Positions 33,766-42,215 of a stretch of 64,000 bases of DNA are shown one piece after another. The notes under the pieces were generated by a model. The model was given only the letters and a program-made list of their open reading frames with translations. It did not search any database and had not been told where the DNA came from. The first letter of the stretch is position 1. Every line of letters starts with the position of its first letter. A program made the translations under genes and the position numbers. Origin of the DNA: Sulfurospirillum sp964466465 (lineage in GTDB: Bacteria; Campylobacterota; Campylobacteria; Campylobacterales; Sulfurospirillaceae); contig CAYXNJ010000002.1 of NCBI GenBank assembly GCA_964466465.1, positions 36,653-100,652 of the forward strand, written 5' to 3'.

Positions 33766-34440
33766 ATGAAAATTTTAGTCGTTGAGGATGATGCTAAAAT
33801 CGCTTCGTTTCTCAAAAAAGGACTCGAAGAGGAGTATTTTTGTGTTGATGTCTGCGACAACGGTGAAGATGCACTCTATTTAGCAGAAGTAAACACTTAT
33901 GACATCATCATCTTAGATATTATGCTTAAAGGTGCTCATGGCGATCACGTTTGTGGGAAGCTTCGCGAAAAGAAACTTACAACGCCTATCATTATGCTCA
34001 GTGCCAAAAGTACCATCAGCGACAAAGTAAACCTACTCAACTTGGGAGCAGATGACTACCTCACCAAACCCTTTAGTTTTGATGAACTGCTGGCACGCAT
34101 TCACGTGCAACTGCGCAAAAGCAATGCCAAAGAGTCTTTGCTCAAAGTAGCTGATTTGGAGCTCAATCCTCTTACTAAAACCGTTAGTCGTGCAGGTGAG
34201 CTCATTGTCCTGACGGCAAAAGAGTACGTGCTTTTAGAATACCTTATGCGCCATAAAGGGGCTATCATCGAAGAGAGCACCTTAGAAGAACAACTTTTTA
34301 GCAGTGAGCAAAACATTAACAGCAATATTGTCAATGTCTATATGTACCGCTTACGCAACAAAATCGATAAAAGTTTCGAGTTAAAACTCATCAAAACGCA
34401 CCGCAATTTAGGATATTCTATCAATGAAAACACTTTTTAA
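33766..34440 (+). CDS. OmpR-family response regulator
   Basis: This 224-residue regulator has a receiver domain with acidic residues EDD near the start, phospho-acceptor Asp in IIILDIMLKG (about residue 51), Lys in YLTKPFS and a C-terminal winged helix (TAKEYVLLEYLMRHKG, VNVYMYRLRNKI). It overlaps the kinase gene by 17 bases. With the phosphoethanolamine transferase gene directly downstream, it probably controls lipid A or surface modification, like PmrAB or CprRS-type systems. Confidence 0.92.
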   Translation: MKILVVEDDAKIASFLKKGLEEEYFCVDVCDNGEDALYLAEVNTYDIIILDIMLKGAHGDHVCGKLREKKLTTPIIMLSAKSTISDKVNLLNLGADDYLTKPFSFDELLARIHVQLRKSNAKESLLKVADLELNPLTKTVSRAGELIVLTAKEYVLLEYLMRHKGAIIEESTLEEQLFSSEQNINSNIVNVYMYRLRNKIDKSFELKLIKTHRNLGYSINENTF

Positions 34441-35821
34441 AAGCCTTAAATTCCGCCTTATAACAGCCCTTGGACTTATTTTATTTGCCCTTTTTTACGG
34501 CTTTGGATACATCGTCATTCATACTCTGGAAAGCTCCTATAAGGAGAGCCTTGAAGCCTCTTTATTCACCGTTCTTAAAGACATTAGACACGATTACACA
34601 GAAGCCCCTGAGAAAGAGTTAGCGCTTAACGAGACCAAAGAGGAATTTGAGCTTCCCGTTTTGTTTACACAAATTGTCGCCTATGATAGTATGTCCAACA
34701 AGCCACATATCCTCAACCGATCCAATGATCTTAAAGAACAAAACCTCCCTATAGAGCTTAGCACCATTCAGCAAATTTTTGAACACCCCAATGACATTAT
34801 TTTTTCAATCGTACAAGACCCCAATAATCACGAGCGTAAAATCTATATGGGCACGATGTTTCTAGCACAAAAAGAGTTCCAAATGCTCTTTTTGCAATGT
34901 GCCCTACCCTACAATAAACACACACCGCAAATCCAAGATATGATAAAAACCCTATGGATAGGGCTTTGTACTCTACTTTTCATCATTCTTGGCTTAGCCT
35001 ATGTGCTCATCTCAAAGTCACTCGCCAATGTTTTACATGTCACCAATGTCGCTAAAACACTTCATGGTCAAATAAAGCACTCTACCATTCCAAAATCACA
35101 TATCGCTTATGAGATTGATGATCTTATCGAGACGTTTAATACCCTGTTGAGTGAGCTTCAACACGCTTACGCACAGGTACAACAATTTGGACAAAATGCG
35201 TCTCATGAGCTCAAAACACCGCTCACCATTATCAAAGGTGAAATTGAAATAGGGCTACGCAAAGAACGCTCACCCAAAGAGTATGTGCAGATTTTGGAAA
35301 AAGTGGGCAGAGAAGTTGGCTCTTTACATGAGGTTATCGAGAAGATTCTCTTCTTATCCAGTAGCACAAAAAATGATCTAAAAAAACATTTTCACGAACT
35401 CTATGTGGACGAAGTCCTTTTAGAAGCGATTGAAGAGAAACGCTCTTTAGCGGAGCAAAAACAGATTGCACTTAGCCTTGATACATTAGAGCCGCAAAAT
35501 CTTAGAGGCAATGCTGCACTCTTAAAAATAGCCATAGCTAACCTCATCGACAATGCCATCAAGTATTCGCCTGCTCATTCGACCATTCACATCGCATTAA
35601 AAGAGCATGAACTTTCCATTCGTGACGAAGGCATGGGCATGAGTGAAGAAGAGATGGAGCATATCTTTGAACAATTTTACCGAACCAAAGAGAGCCAAGA
35701 AAGCACCAAAGGAAGTGGTTTGGGGCTTTGCATCGTTAAAAATATTTTAGATTTACACGACTTAACGATTCACGTACAAAGTGACAAAAAACAAGGAACA
35801 GACGTTCGTATCACCTTTTAA
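34424..35821 (+). CDS. Membrane sensor histidine kinase
   Basis: This 465-residue kinase has a first helix (about residues 15-35), a periplasmic part to about residue 180, a second helix (WIGLCTLLFIILGLAYVLIS), HAMP, HisKA with H-box QNASHELKTPLTII and HATPase_c with N-box ANLIDNAIKYSP and G-boxes DEGMGMS and GSGLGL. It is the partner of the regulator that overlaps its start. Confidence 0.92.
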   Translation: MKTLFKSLKFRLITALGLILFALFYGFGYIVIHTLESSYKESLEASLFTVLKDIRHDYTEAPEKELALNETKEEFELPVLFTQIVAYDSMSNKPHILNRSNDLKEQNLPIELSTIQQIFEHPNDIIFSIVQDPNNHERKIYMGTMFLAQKEFQMLFLQCALPYNKHTPQIQDMIKTLWIGLCTLLFIILGLAYVLISKSLANVLHVTNVAKTLHGQIKHSTIPKSHIAYEIDDLIETFNTLLSELQHAYAQVQQFGQNASHELKTPLTIIKGEIEIGLRKERSPKEYVQILEKVGREVGSLHEVIEKILFLSSSTKNDLKKHFHELYVDEVLLEAIEEKRSLAEQKQIALSLDTLEPQNLRGNAALLKIAIANLIDNAIKYSPAHSTIHIALKEHELSIRDEGMGMSEEEMEHIFEQFYRTKESQESTKGSGLGLCIVKNILDLHDLTIHVQSDKKQGTDVRITF

Positions 35822-35852
35822 TTCATCTTCCATTCATTCTCATTTTCTAAAA

Positions 35853-35878
35853 TCTCCTTATCTTTTTAGCTAAGGAGA
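35853..35878 (+). promoter_or_regulatory. Hairpin burying the ribosome binding site of the phosphoethanolamine transferase
   Basis: TCTCCTTA (35853-35860) and TAAGGAGA (35871-35878) are perfect eight-base inverted arms with a ten-base loop. The right arm contains AAGGAG, six bases before ATG at 35884, so in the folded mRNA the ribosome binding site is paired. Weak stems of this kind can act as translation control points or thermosensors. Confidence 0.5.
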
Positions 35879-35883
35879 GCCTT

Positions 35884-37440
35884 ATGCTCTTGTCACTTTT
35901 TACATCCCAAAGCCAACGCATTATCCTTTTGGTGGCAATAGGCATTGCAACACTCTGCAATATAACATTTTTTTCGAAACTCTTTCATTATGCCTTTGAA
36001 GAACATAACTATTTTCTAGCCTTGAGTGCGCCATTGATTCTCACATTGATTTTAGTTGGGCTCCTAAATATTCTTTTACTCCTTACCCATAAAACTCTTT
36101 TCAAAGGGGCAATTGTTATTTTGATTTTTGCAGGAACACTGAGCAGTTACTTTATGGATACGTTTGGCACGATCATTGATGCCAATATGTACACCAATGC
36201 CTTGCAAACGGATAGTGCAGAAGTGCTCGATCTTCTTACACCCAAGCTTTTTCTTTATCTAGGCGTTGCTGCGGTACTCTCTTTTTGGTTACTGTTTAAA
36301 GCACACATCTCCTTTTCAAGCTATACCAAAGAAGTGATGCAAAAAGCGTTTGTTAGCATTCTTTCACTAAGCCTTATTTGCGGACTCTACATGAGCCTGA
36401 GCAAATCCTACAGCGCTTTTTTTAGAAACCATCATGAGCTTAAGATGTACCTCAACCCAAGCTATCCTATTGCCTCGTTTATCAAATTTGCATACGCTAA
36501 GATTAAGCCAAAGCCTCAGTTTATGGCTATTGCTATGGATGCAACACGTCTTAGCAGTGAAAAGAAAAAATTGGTCGTGTTTATCTTGGGTGAGACAGCA
36601 AGGGCTCAAAACTTTTCCCTCTCTAGCTATGATGTGCCTACCAACCCGCTTTTATCAAAGCGCAACGACATCGTTTTTCTCAACAACTTCGCCTCATGCG
36701 GTACTGCAACGGCGATCTCTGTTCCGTGTATGTTCTCCAAATTTGGAAGAATAAACTGGTCTGAAGAGAAAGAGTCATATGAAAATGTGGTTGATGTTTT
36801 AGCCAAAACAGGAGTACGCATCATTTGGAGAGACAACAACTCAGGTGGCGATAAAGCCATCGCCAAACGGATGAAGGATGTTGTGCAGTATGGTGGAAAA
36901 AGCTTCGATGATGTTCTCCTAAACGATTTTCAAGCTAACCTTGATAAAGCCTATGAAGACACCTTTATGGTTTTACACCAAGAAGGAAGCCACGGGCCTA
37001 CCTACTTTAAGCGCTATCCTGACGCCTTTAAAAAATTTGCTCCAACGTGCGACACACAAGAGTTAGATAAATGCAGCCATGAGCAGATTGTCAACACCTA
37101 TAACAACACCATTCTCTATACTGACTACATCATCAATGAAACCATCAATCTGCTCAAAGCCAATGAAGACAAATATGAAACAACCCTCATTTATGTCTCC
37201 GACCATGGGGAGTCGCTGGGTGAAAACGGTGTGTATCTGCACGGGCTTCCTTACATGATAGCACCTGAGGCACAAAAGCATGTCCCTGCCCTCTTCTACT
37301 TTAGCGATAAACAAAAAACTGCGCATTTAGCGCTGAAAGAAAATGAGCGTTTTTCACACGACAATCTCTTTCATACCCTCTTAGGGCGCTTTGCCATCAC
37401 AACGATAGAATACAAACCAAACCTCGACATCCTGCGCTAA
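35884..37440 (+). CDS. Phosphoethanolamine transferase (EptA/EptC family)
   Basis: The 518-residue protein has five N-terminal membrane helices (to about residue 190) and a periplasmic sulfatase-fold domain with the nucleophile motif GETARAQNFSL, later metal-site motifs SDHGESLGENG and YLHGLPY, and VLHQEGSHGPTYF. Family members transfer phosphoethanolamine from phosphatidylethanolamine to lipid A, core sugars or, in Campylobacter, also the flagellar rod protein. It follows the two-component pair with a 62-base gap that contains an RBS-masking hairpin. Confidence 0.92.
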   Translation: MLLSLFTSQSQRIILLVAIGIATLCNITFFSKLFHYAFEEHNYFLALSAPLILTLILVGLLNILLLLTHKTLFKGAIVILIFAGTLSSYFMDTFGTIIDANMYTNALQTDSAEVLDLLTPKLFLYLGVAAVLSFWLLFKAHISFSSYTKEVMQKAFVSILSLSLICGLYMSLSKSYSAFFRNHHELKMYLNPSYPIASFIKFAYAKIKPKPQFMAIAMDATRLSSEKKKLVVFILGETARAQNFSLSSYDVPTNPLLSKRNDIVFLNNFASCGTATAISVPCMFSKFGRINWSEEKESYENVVDVLAKTGVRIIWRDNNSGGDKAIAKRMKDVVQYGGKSFDDVLLNDFQANLDKAYEDTFMVLHQEGSHGPTYFKRYPDAFKKFAPTCDTQELDKCSHEQIVNTYNNTILYTDYIINETINLLKANEDKYETTLIYVSDHGESLGENGVYLHGLPYMIAPEAQKHVPALFYFSDKQKTAHLALKENERFSHDNLFHTLLGRFAITTIEYKPNLDILR

Positions 37441-37482
37441 GGTTTGCTATACTAGGTTATCTAAAAAGCAAAGTGACACGTT

Positions 37483-37956
37483 ATGCAACACCCTTTTGAA
37501 CCCGTGTATGATGCCCATTCCAACGTGCTTATTTTAGGCACGTTTCCCTCTGTCAAATCACGTGAGCACCACTTTTACTATGGACATCCACAAAACCGTT
37601 TTTGGAAAGTTATCGCGGCACTTACCAAGAGCGAACTCCCCACAACCCTTGAAGCCAAAAAAGCGCTTCTTTTAACACACGGTATTGCAATTTGGGATGT
37701 CATTCACAGCTGTGATATTACAGGCTCAAGCGATAGCAGCATTAAAAATGTTGTGCCAATGGACTTTTCAACCATCTTAGCACAAAGCCAAGTCAAGCGC
37801 ATCTTTGCCAATGGTGCGACTGCTGCCAAGCTCTATCAAACCTACTGTGAGAAAAATACAAGCATTCCCATCATGAAACTCCCTTCCACAAGCCCTGCCA
37901 ATGCTGCTTGTTCACTCGAAAAACTCCTTGTGGCATGGCGTGTTCTAAATCTCTAA
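37483..37956 (+). CDS. DNA-deoxyinosine glycosylase (uracil-DNA glycosylase superfamily)
   Basis: The 157-residue protein has the superfamily active-site stretch ILGTFPSVKS, YYGHPQNRFWKVI, the second motif LLTHGIAIWDVI and LPSTSPANAA. These match the hypoxanthine/deoxyinosine-acting branch. It removes deaminated bases so that base excision repair can proceed. It stands alone downstream of the eptA-type gene. Confidence 0.85.
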   Translation: MQHPFEPVYDAHSNVLILGTFPSVKSREHHFYYGHPQNRFWKVIAALTKSELPTTLEAKKALLLTHGIAIWDVIHSCDITGSSDSSIKNVVPMDFSTILAQSQVKRIFANGATAAKLYQTYCEKNTSIPIMKLPSTSPANAACSLEKLLVAWRVLNL

Positions 37957-38052
37957 TAGCCTTTCTGCAAAGCAAATCGCTGCTCTTTTTTTAATCAATC
38001 CTAAAAATTCATGCGTGTTATAATTATGGTTTACACCAACTAAGGGAAAACA

Positions 38053-39240
38053 GTGGTTTCAAAACTTATCCAAGACAACAGCATCTGCATCTATTTTCAA
38101 CCGATTGTCTCTATTCGCAGTGCCAAAGTCATTGGACTTGAAGCTTTGATGCGTGCCCATGATGAAAACCGTGAGCCTCTTTCACCCATCTTTGTTTTCG
38201 ACCAAGCTAAAAAAGAGAACCTCTCATTTGAGTTAGATAAATATGTCCGAACCAAAGCGCTAGAGAGTTTTAAACCACTTCTTGAAGCCAACAAAGAGCT
38301 TTTGCTCTTCCTTAACTTTGAATCACATCTGCTCGACAGCAAAATTAGCTTCCATGACTTCGCTTTTGGCGCTCTTGCAAATGACCTAGGCATTCCTCCT
38401 TCACGCATTGTTATTGAGATCAAAGAGTATCAGATTGAAGACAGTGATCGCCTCAAACAGTTTTGTGACTTTTACAAAGAGCGCGGTTTTCTGATCGCTC
38501 TGGACGATTTTGGGGCGGGTAATGCCAATTTTGACCGTATCTCCACCGTTCGCCCCCATATCGTGAAAGTAGATCGCTCCATCGTGTTTAATGTGCATCA
38601 GAACTTCATTCACAAAGAGATTTTAAAGTCCATCGCCAATATGTGCTTTAACATCGGCGCACTCGTTCTTGCCGAAGGCGTGGAAGAAGAAGAGGAAATC
38701 TTAAAATCGCTCAAACTTGACATCGACCTTTTTCAAGGATTTTGGTTTGCAAGACCCAGTGGAACCATCTACGACAAAACCATTTTGGATGATAAGATTG
38801 CCTATATTGGGGCTAAACACACTCACAATGTCAGAGCGTCTATGCAACATAAAGAGCTTCTCATTGAAAGTGCAAAAGCCTATACGCACACGATTATTGA
38901 AGCCATTAAAACAACCCATAAAACCGATCTGTTTGATTTTTTAAGAGAGTTTGACATCATCGAAGCCATCTACTGCATCGACGCGAACACGGGCATCCAA
39001 GAAGGAGATACCTTCATCAGTGCCGATACCAATGAGTTTTTTCAACCCGCCCGCCATGGCGATAATCACGCGCTGAAAGAGTACTTTTACATCACCAAAG
39101 AGTCCAAGCGAGGCAATTACCTCAGTCAAAAATACATCTCACGCGCCTCAGGGCGCATGTGCCGCACCTTTGCTCAAAAGTTTTCACTCGAAGGCTGCGA
39201 GAAGATTTTATGTCTGGACTTGAAAGTGCAAACGCTCTAA
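38053..39240 (+). CDS. EAL-domain c-di-GMP phosphodiesterase with C-terminal sensor-like domain
   Basis: From GTG at 38053 (AAGGG six bases upstream) the protein has 395 residues. The EAL domain (about residues 8-240) retains GLEALMR, IEIKEY, LDDFGAGN, VKVDRS, LAEGVE and FQGFWFA, so catalysis is likely. The C-terminal part (about 280-395, with IEAIYCIDANTGIQ) is similar to sensor domains of the Cache/PAS type, but it is not named with certainty. It is probably monocistronic. Confidence 0.88.
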   Translation: MVSKLIQDNSICIYFQPIVSIRSAKVIGLEALMRAHDENREPLSPIFVFDQAKKENLSFELDKYVRTKALESFKPLLEANKELLLFLNFESHLLDSKISFHDFAFGALANDLGIPPSRIVIEIKEYQIEDSDRLKQFCDFYKERGFLIALDDFGAGNANFDRISTVRPHIVKVDRSIVFNVHQNFIHKEILKSIANMCFNIGALVLAEGVEEEEEILKSLKLDIDLFQGFWFARPSGTIYDKTILDDKIAYIGAKHTHNVRASMQHKELLIESAKAYTHTIIEAIKTTHKTDLFDFLREFDIIEAIYCIDANTGIQEGDTFISADTNEFFQPARHGDNHALKEYFYITKESKRGNYLSQKYISRASGRMCRTFAQKFSLEGCEKILCLDLKVQTL

Positions 39241-39260
39241 CTCACACGTCATTAAATCTC

Positions 39261-39280
39261 ATTTACACTATAATGTAAAT
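39261..39280 (+). promoter_or_regulatory. Palindromic operator overlapping a -10 element upstream of the RHH relic
   Basis: ATTTACA (39261-39267) and TGTAAAT (39274-39280) are perfect inverted arms around a perfect TATAAT at 39269-39274. Autorepressing ribbon-helix-helix antitoxins usually bind such palindromes in their own promoters, which would fit the gene relic that follows at 39315. Confidence 0.5.
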
Positions 39281-39314
39281 ATAAAAAATACATGTATTTA
39301 CAAGGGATGGTAAC

Positions 39315-39560
39315 ATAGCTACTTCGATTAGACTTGAAGAGAGTTTTGAAGCGCGACTCACTCGTTTAGCAACATTAACTGATCGTCCAAAATCTTTTTA
39401 TATCCGCAAGTTATTTGAGGATTACTTTGAAAATTTGGGAGATTATTATTTGGCAGAAAAAGCAGATCTTACACCTGAGAGAATTTATACGTTAGATGAA
39501 GTGGTCAAAGAACTTGATTTTACAAGTAGCAAGGGAAAACAATGGCAAAAGAACTTTTAG
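39315..39560 (+). pseudogene. Ribbon-helix-helix (CopG/RelB-like) antitoxin with ATA in place of ATG
   Basis: The open frame of 81 codons reads I-ATSIRLEESFEARLTRLAT followed by DRPKSFYIRKLFEDYFENL, a clear ribbon-helix-helix antitoxin of the CopG/RelB type. In homologues the pattern is M-A-T-S-I-R-L, so the first codon here, ATA at 39315, lies where ATG belongs, with AAGGGA seven bases upstream. The only ATG nearby (39307) is in another frame and stops after three codons. The body of the gene is intact. Either ATA is used weakly or the gene is newly dead. It overlaps the next relic by 19 bases. Confidence 0.7.
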
Positions 39561-39856
39561 ATTTGATTTGTGAGCTATTTGAAGAGAACAGACGCCCTGA
39601 TGAAGAATGGCGTAAAGAGTGGGAATCGCTTACTTAAGAGATTGAAAAATCTAGTGAAACAAACGAATCTTACAAGTATGAGTATGACTGCACAAAGATG
39701 ACCGATGAAGAACTCGAAGAAGAAGCGATTGATTTAGCAGGGGAAGCATGGCAAATGGTTTTAAAAGGATACGCGAAGAACCCTCCAGAAACCTTTGAGG
39801 AAATGGTTGAACACATGAAGGTATATCTTAAAGAAAAAGCCCTCAAGAACCAATAA
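39542..39856 (+). pseudogene. Small gene with in-frame stop (partner of the RHH relic)
   Basis: From ATG at 39542 (spaced from AAGGG) the frame gives MAKELLDLICELFEENR and ends at TAA 39635 after 31 codons. Without that stop it runs on for 72 more codons in the same frame (EIEKSSETNESYKYEYD to YLKEKALKNQ) and ends at 39854-39856. One change, CAA to TAA, would explain this. A restart is possible at ATG 39698 (53 codons, MTDEELEEEAIDLAGEAW). The product is acidic and not recognised; no toxin fold is evident. Confidence 0.6.
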
Positions 39857-39886
39857 ATTCCTAGAGGGCAAAAGACAAACTCTTTT

Positions 39887-40699
39887 TTAGTCTATTACTC
39901 TTTTTAGAGCAGGTTGCCCCATCTCGACTAATTTAGCGTTAGATTGTTTAAAATATTCTTCCCAAAAGGTTTTTAAAGCATTCAATTTTTTAGGATCTCT
40001 ATACGTATCGCCCTTAACAGGTGCAATAGTACCAGCACCTATAATATAAATTTCTGCTCCACCAAAATCACTCAAAAGATTATTGTTTTGAACTTTTTTT
40101 AACTCATCATTGGGAACGATCTGTCTTACCGCATTATTGGCATAAAACGAACTGATAGAAGAATTTTCGAGCATATCTGATGCTAAGATGACAATTTTGC
40201 GCTTCGCTTTAACCTCTTTTATGGCATTAAGACCAAAGTCATTTAAAGCATAAAAAATATCTGACTTTGCAATAGTGTTCGCAGGAGTTCCAAACGATTC
40301 ATTAATGGCTTTTTGTGTGTTTGTTCCCACAAAAAGATACTCATCTTTGAGGCATTTATCGAGTTTTGTCAATGTGTCTTTACGCTCATTGTATTTTTCT
40401 TTTTCACTTAAAGGACGATCAAGCGTAAATTCAAAAACCTTTTTATTGTAGCTTTGATTGATAAAGGCTGAGAATTTTGCAACATACACGTAATTACCTT
40501 GTTTAAGATGGCGTAGCGCATTGTCCCAAACTTGTTGCTTCAGTGTTTCATCAAACAGTGTTGTTTCATCAATGAGGATAAAAAGAGCAGTCTCTATGGA
40601 CTGCTCTGGTTTTTGCTCTAGCTTGTACATATCGTAGCAACTCTGACTTGCAAAAAGCGATATGGCAAAAAACACAATAGAAGCAAGTAACTTTATCAT
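39887..40699 (-). CDS. Secreted protein with vWA-like fold features (third gene of envelope cluster)
   Basis: The start at 40699 overlaps the upstream stop by four bases; the open frame extends further to 40732 but is less likely. The 270-residue product has a signal peptide (MIKLLASIVFFAISLFAS) and a long soluble part. A hydrophobic strand followed by acidic residues (ALFILIDETTLFDE) and a second strand with KIVILASDMLENSS look like parts of a von Willebrand A/Rossmann fold with a partial metal-site DxS-like element. No family is certain. It would act in the periplasm beside the two upstream gene products. Confidence 0.68.
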   Translation of the reverse strand: MIKLLASIVFFAISLFASQSCYDMYKLEQKPEQSIETALFILIDETTLFDETLKQQVWDNALRHLKQGNYVYVAKFSAFINQSYNKKVFEFTLDRPLSEKEKYNERKDTLTKLDKCLKDEYLFVGTNTQKAINESFGTPANTIAKSDIFYALNDFGLNAIKEVKAKRKIVILASDMLENSSISSFYANNAVRQIVPNDELKKVQNNNLLSDFGGAEIYIIGAGTIAPVKGDTYRDPKKLNALKTFWEEYFKQSNAKLVEMGQPALKRVID

Positions 40700-42186
40700 C
40701 TTAACTCCAATGCTTGCCCATCTTCTGCACAAAACTTAACACCATTTGTATAGACTTTACTACATTGTGGGCATGTTGGTACTTTTTCTTTTTGAATTGT
40801 AGAAGTACCACAATTTGGGCAGAATTTAGCTTCTTTTTCTAATGCTGTATTACAATTTGAACAAAGTGGCATCTCTTTCGCCACAACTGTTTGAGTCTCT
40901 TGTGGTTCTACATGTACACTTTTCATATTTGCTTCATGCTGTACATTTTCTCTATTTTGAATTTGTACATAATTTAAAAACGTTCTATTTTCTCTTTTTT
41001 TAATAATCTCAGATTGCTTCGCAGAAGTACCAATGGTTACAGCTTTATGTGCCATTTTTTGCTGCAACTCTTGAAGTTTTTGCTGTGCAATTTTAGCGAT
41101 AACCTCTTTTTCATGTTTGAGATAATTTATAAATTCTTGTTTGGTACTAAATGCTGAACAATGTTTATACGCTTCTTCACTTTCTCTGCCAACAAAACCA
41201 AATCTAAAGCCTAACATAATCCCAAGAAGCTGAATGAATACAAAGATGATCGCTAAAACAATAAATGTCGCCCAGCCTCCTTTACGGTCTGAATCTTGGC
41301 TATCTTCTAGTGCTTTATGATCTGCTTTCTCTTGTGTTTTGGTTAAGGCGGAAGGTAAAGTACTAAAAACATTTGTTTGTTGATTATTGACTTCTGCTGT
41401 TAATTGTTTATCTAAAACTTGTCCTCTAACATAGGTTGCACCAATAGCAATACTGACAATTAAAAAAGCTGTGATAATGGTTATAACCCATGAAGGTGTA
41501 ACGGTTGCATTTGCTTTCACTCTATTGAGTAATTTGATGTAATTTGGTTTTTGATCATCTCTGTAATCATGCTCCAAACTCACCGTATCATCTCGCTCTA
41601 AATTTGGCTTGCTATCGTTTCGATCATTAATAAACCAAACTCTTATTTTTTTAAGCAACGAATTATGATAAATCTCATGTCCAGCCCAATGCGTAAAGCC
41701 TACAAGAATAATCGAAATAATCAGAGCAATACCAAGTGCTCCTTGTTGTTGCAATGATTCACTCGCTCCTGGAATTGTCCAGCCAGCTAAAACATATCCA
41801 AACCCTAATGCCTCTAAAATAACTAAGATGCCCACAACAAACCACATATAAAAAGGAAATGGTTTTCGTCCAAGTTCATCTGCTTTGGAGAGATATGATT
41901 TAGAATTTTCATAGAGTGAAGCATCTTTATTAAATTTATTGTAATAACTGTAAAAATCCCCACAAAGAATCGATTCACTGTAAAACCAATTTTTATCATC
42001 CATTGTCTCTATATCTTTGGATAAAGAAGCAATTTTTCCAATAACGGGAAACTCCATCCACGTACACATTGCCCAAAATTTTATTTTTTCCCACCACTGA
42101 CGTAAAATAATGACCGTTAAAAGTAATAAAACAACGGCATAAATGATGTATCGATATGCCTCAAGAAATTCTTTTGCCCACTCCAA
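40696..42186 (-). CDS. Multi-helix membrane protein with C-terminal double zinc ribbon
   Basis: This 496-residue protein has an N-terminal helix (about residues 11-28), three to four further helices (about 110-165, 235-255, 308-330), charged loops and a C-terminal cytoplasmic tail with two zinc ribbons (CSNCNTALEKEAKFCPNCG and CPQCSKVYTNGVKFC). I cannot name its family. A coiled-coil-like Gln/Glu/Lys-rich segment (EKEVIAKIAQQKLQELQQKM) precedes the ribbons. It is the middle gene between an OmpA-like lipoprotein and a secreted protein; the three would span inner membrane, periplasm and outer membrane. Confidence 0.7.
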   Translation of the reverse strand: MEWAKEFLEAYRYIIYAVVLLLLTVIILRQWWEKIKFWAMCTWMEFPVIGKIASLSKDIETMDDKNWFYSESILCGDFYSYYNKFNKDASLYENSKSYLSKADELGRKPFPFYMWFVVGILVILEALGFGYVLAGWTIPGASESLQQQGALGIALIISIILVGFTHWAGHEIYHNSLLKKIRVWFINDRNDSKPNLERDDTVSLEHDYRDDQKPNYIKLLNRVKANATVTPSWVITIITAFLIVSIAIGATYVRGQVLDKQLTAEVNNQQTNVFSTLPSALTKTQEKADHKALEDSQDSDRKGGWATFIVLAIIFVFIQLLGIMLGFRFGFVGRESEEAYKHCSAFSTKQEFINYLKHEKEVIAKIAQQKLQELQQKMAHKAVTIGTSAKQSEIIKKRENRTFLNYVQIQNRENVQHEANMKSVHVEPQETQTVVAKEMPLCSNCNTALEKEAKFCPNCGTSTIQKEKVPTCPQCSKVYTNGVKFCAEDGQALELR

Positions 42187-42215
42187 CTCATGCTCCTCTT
42201 ATAATAGACTTAATA

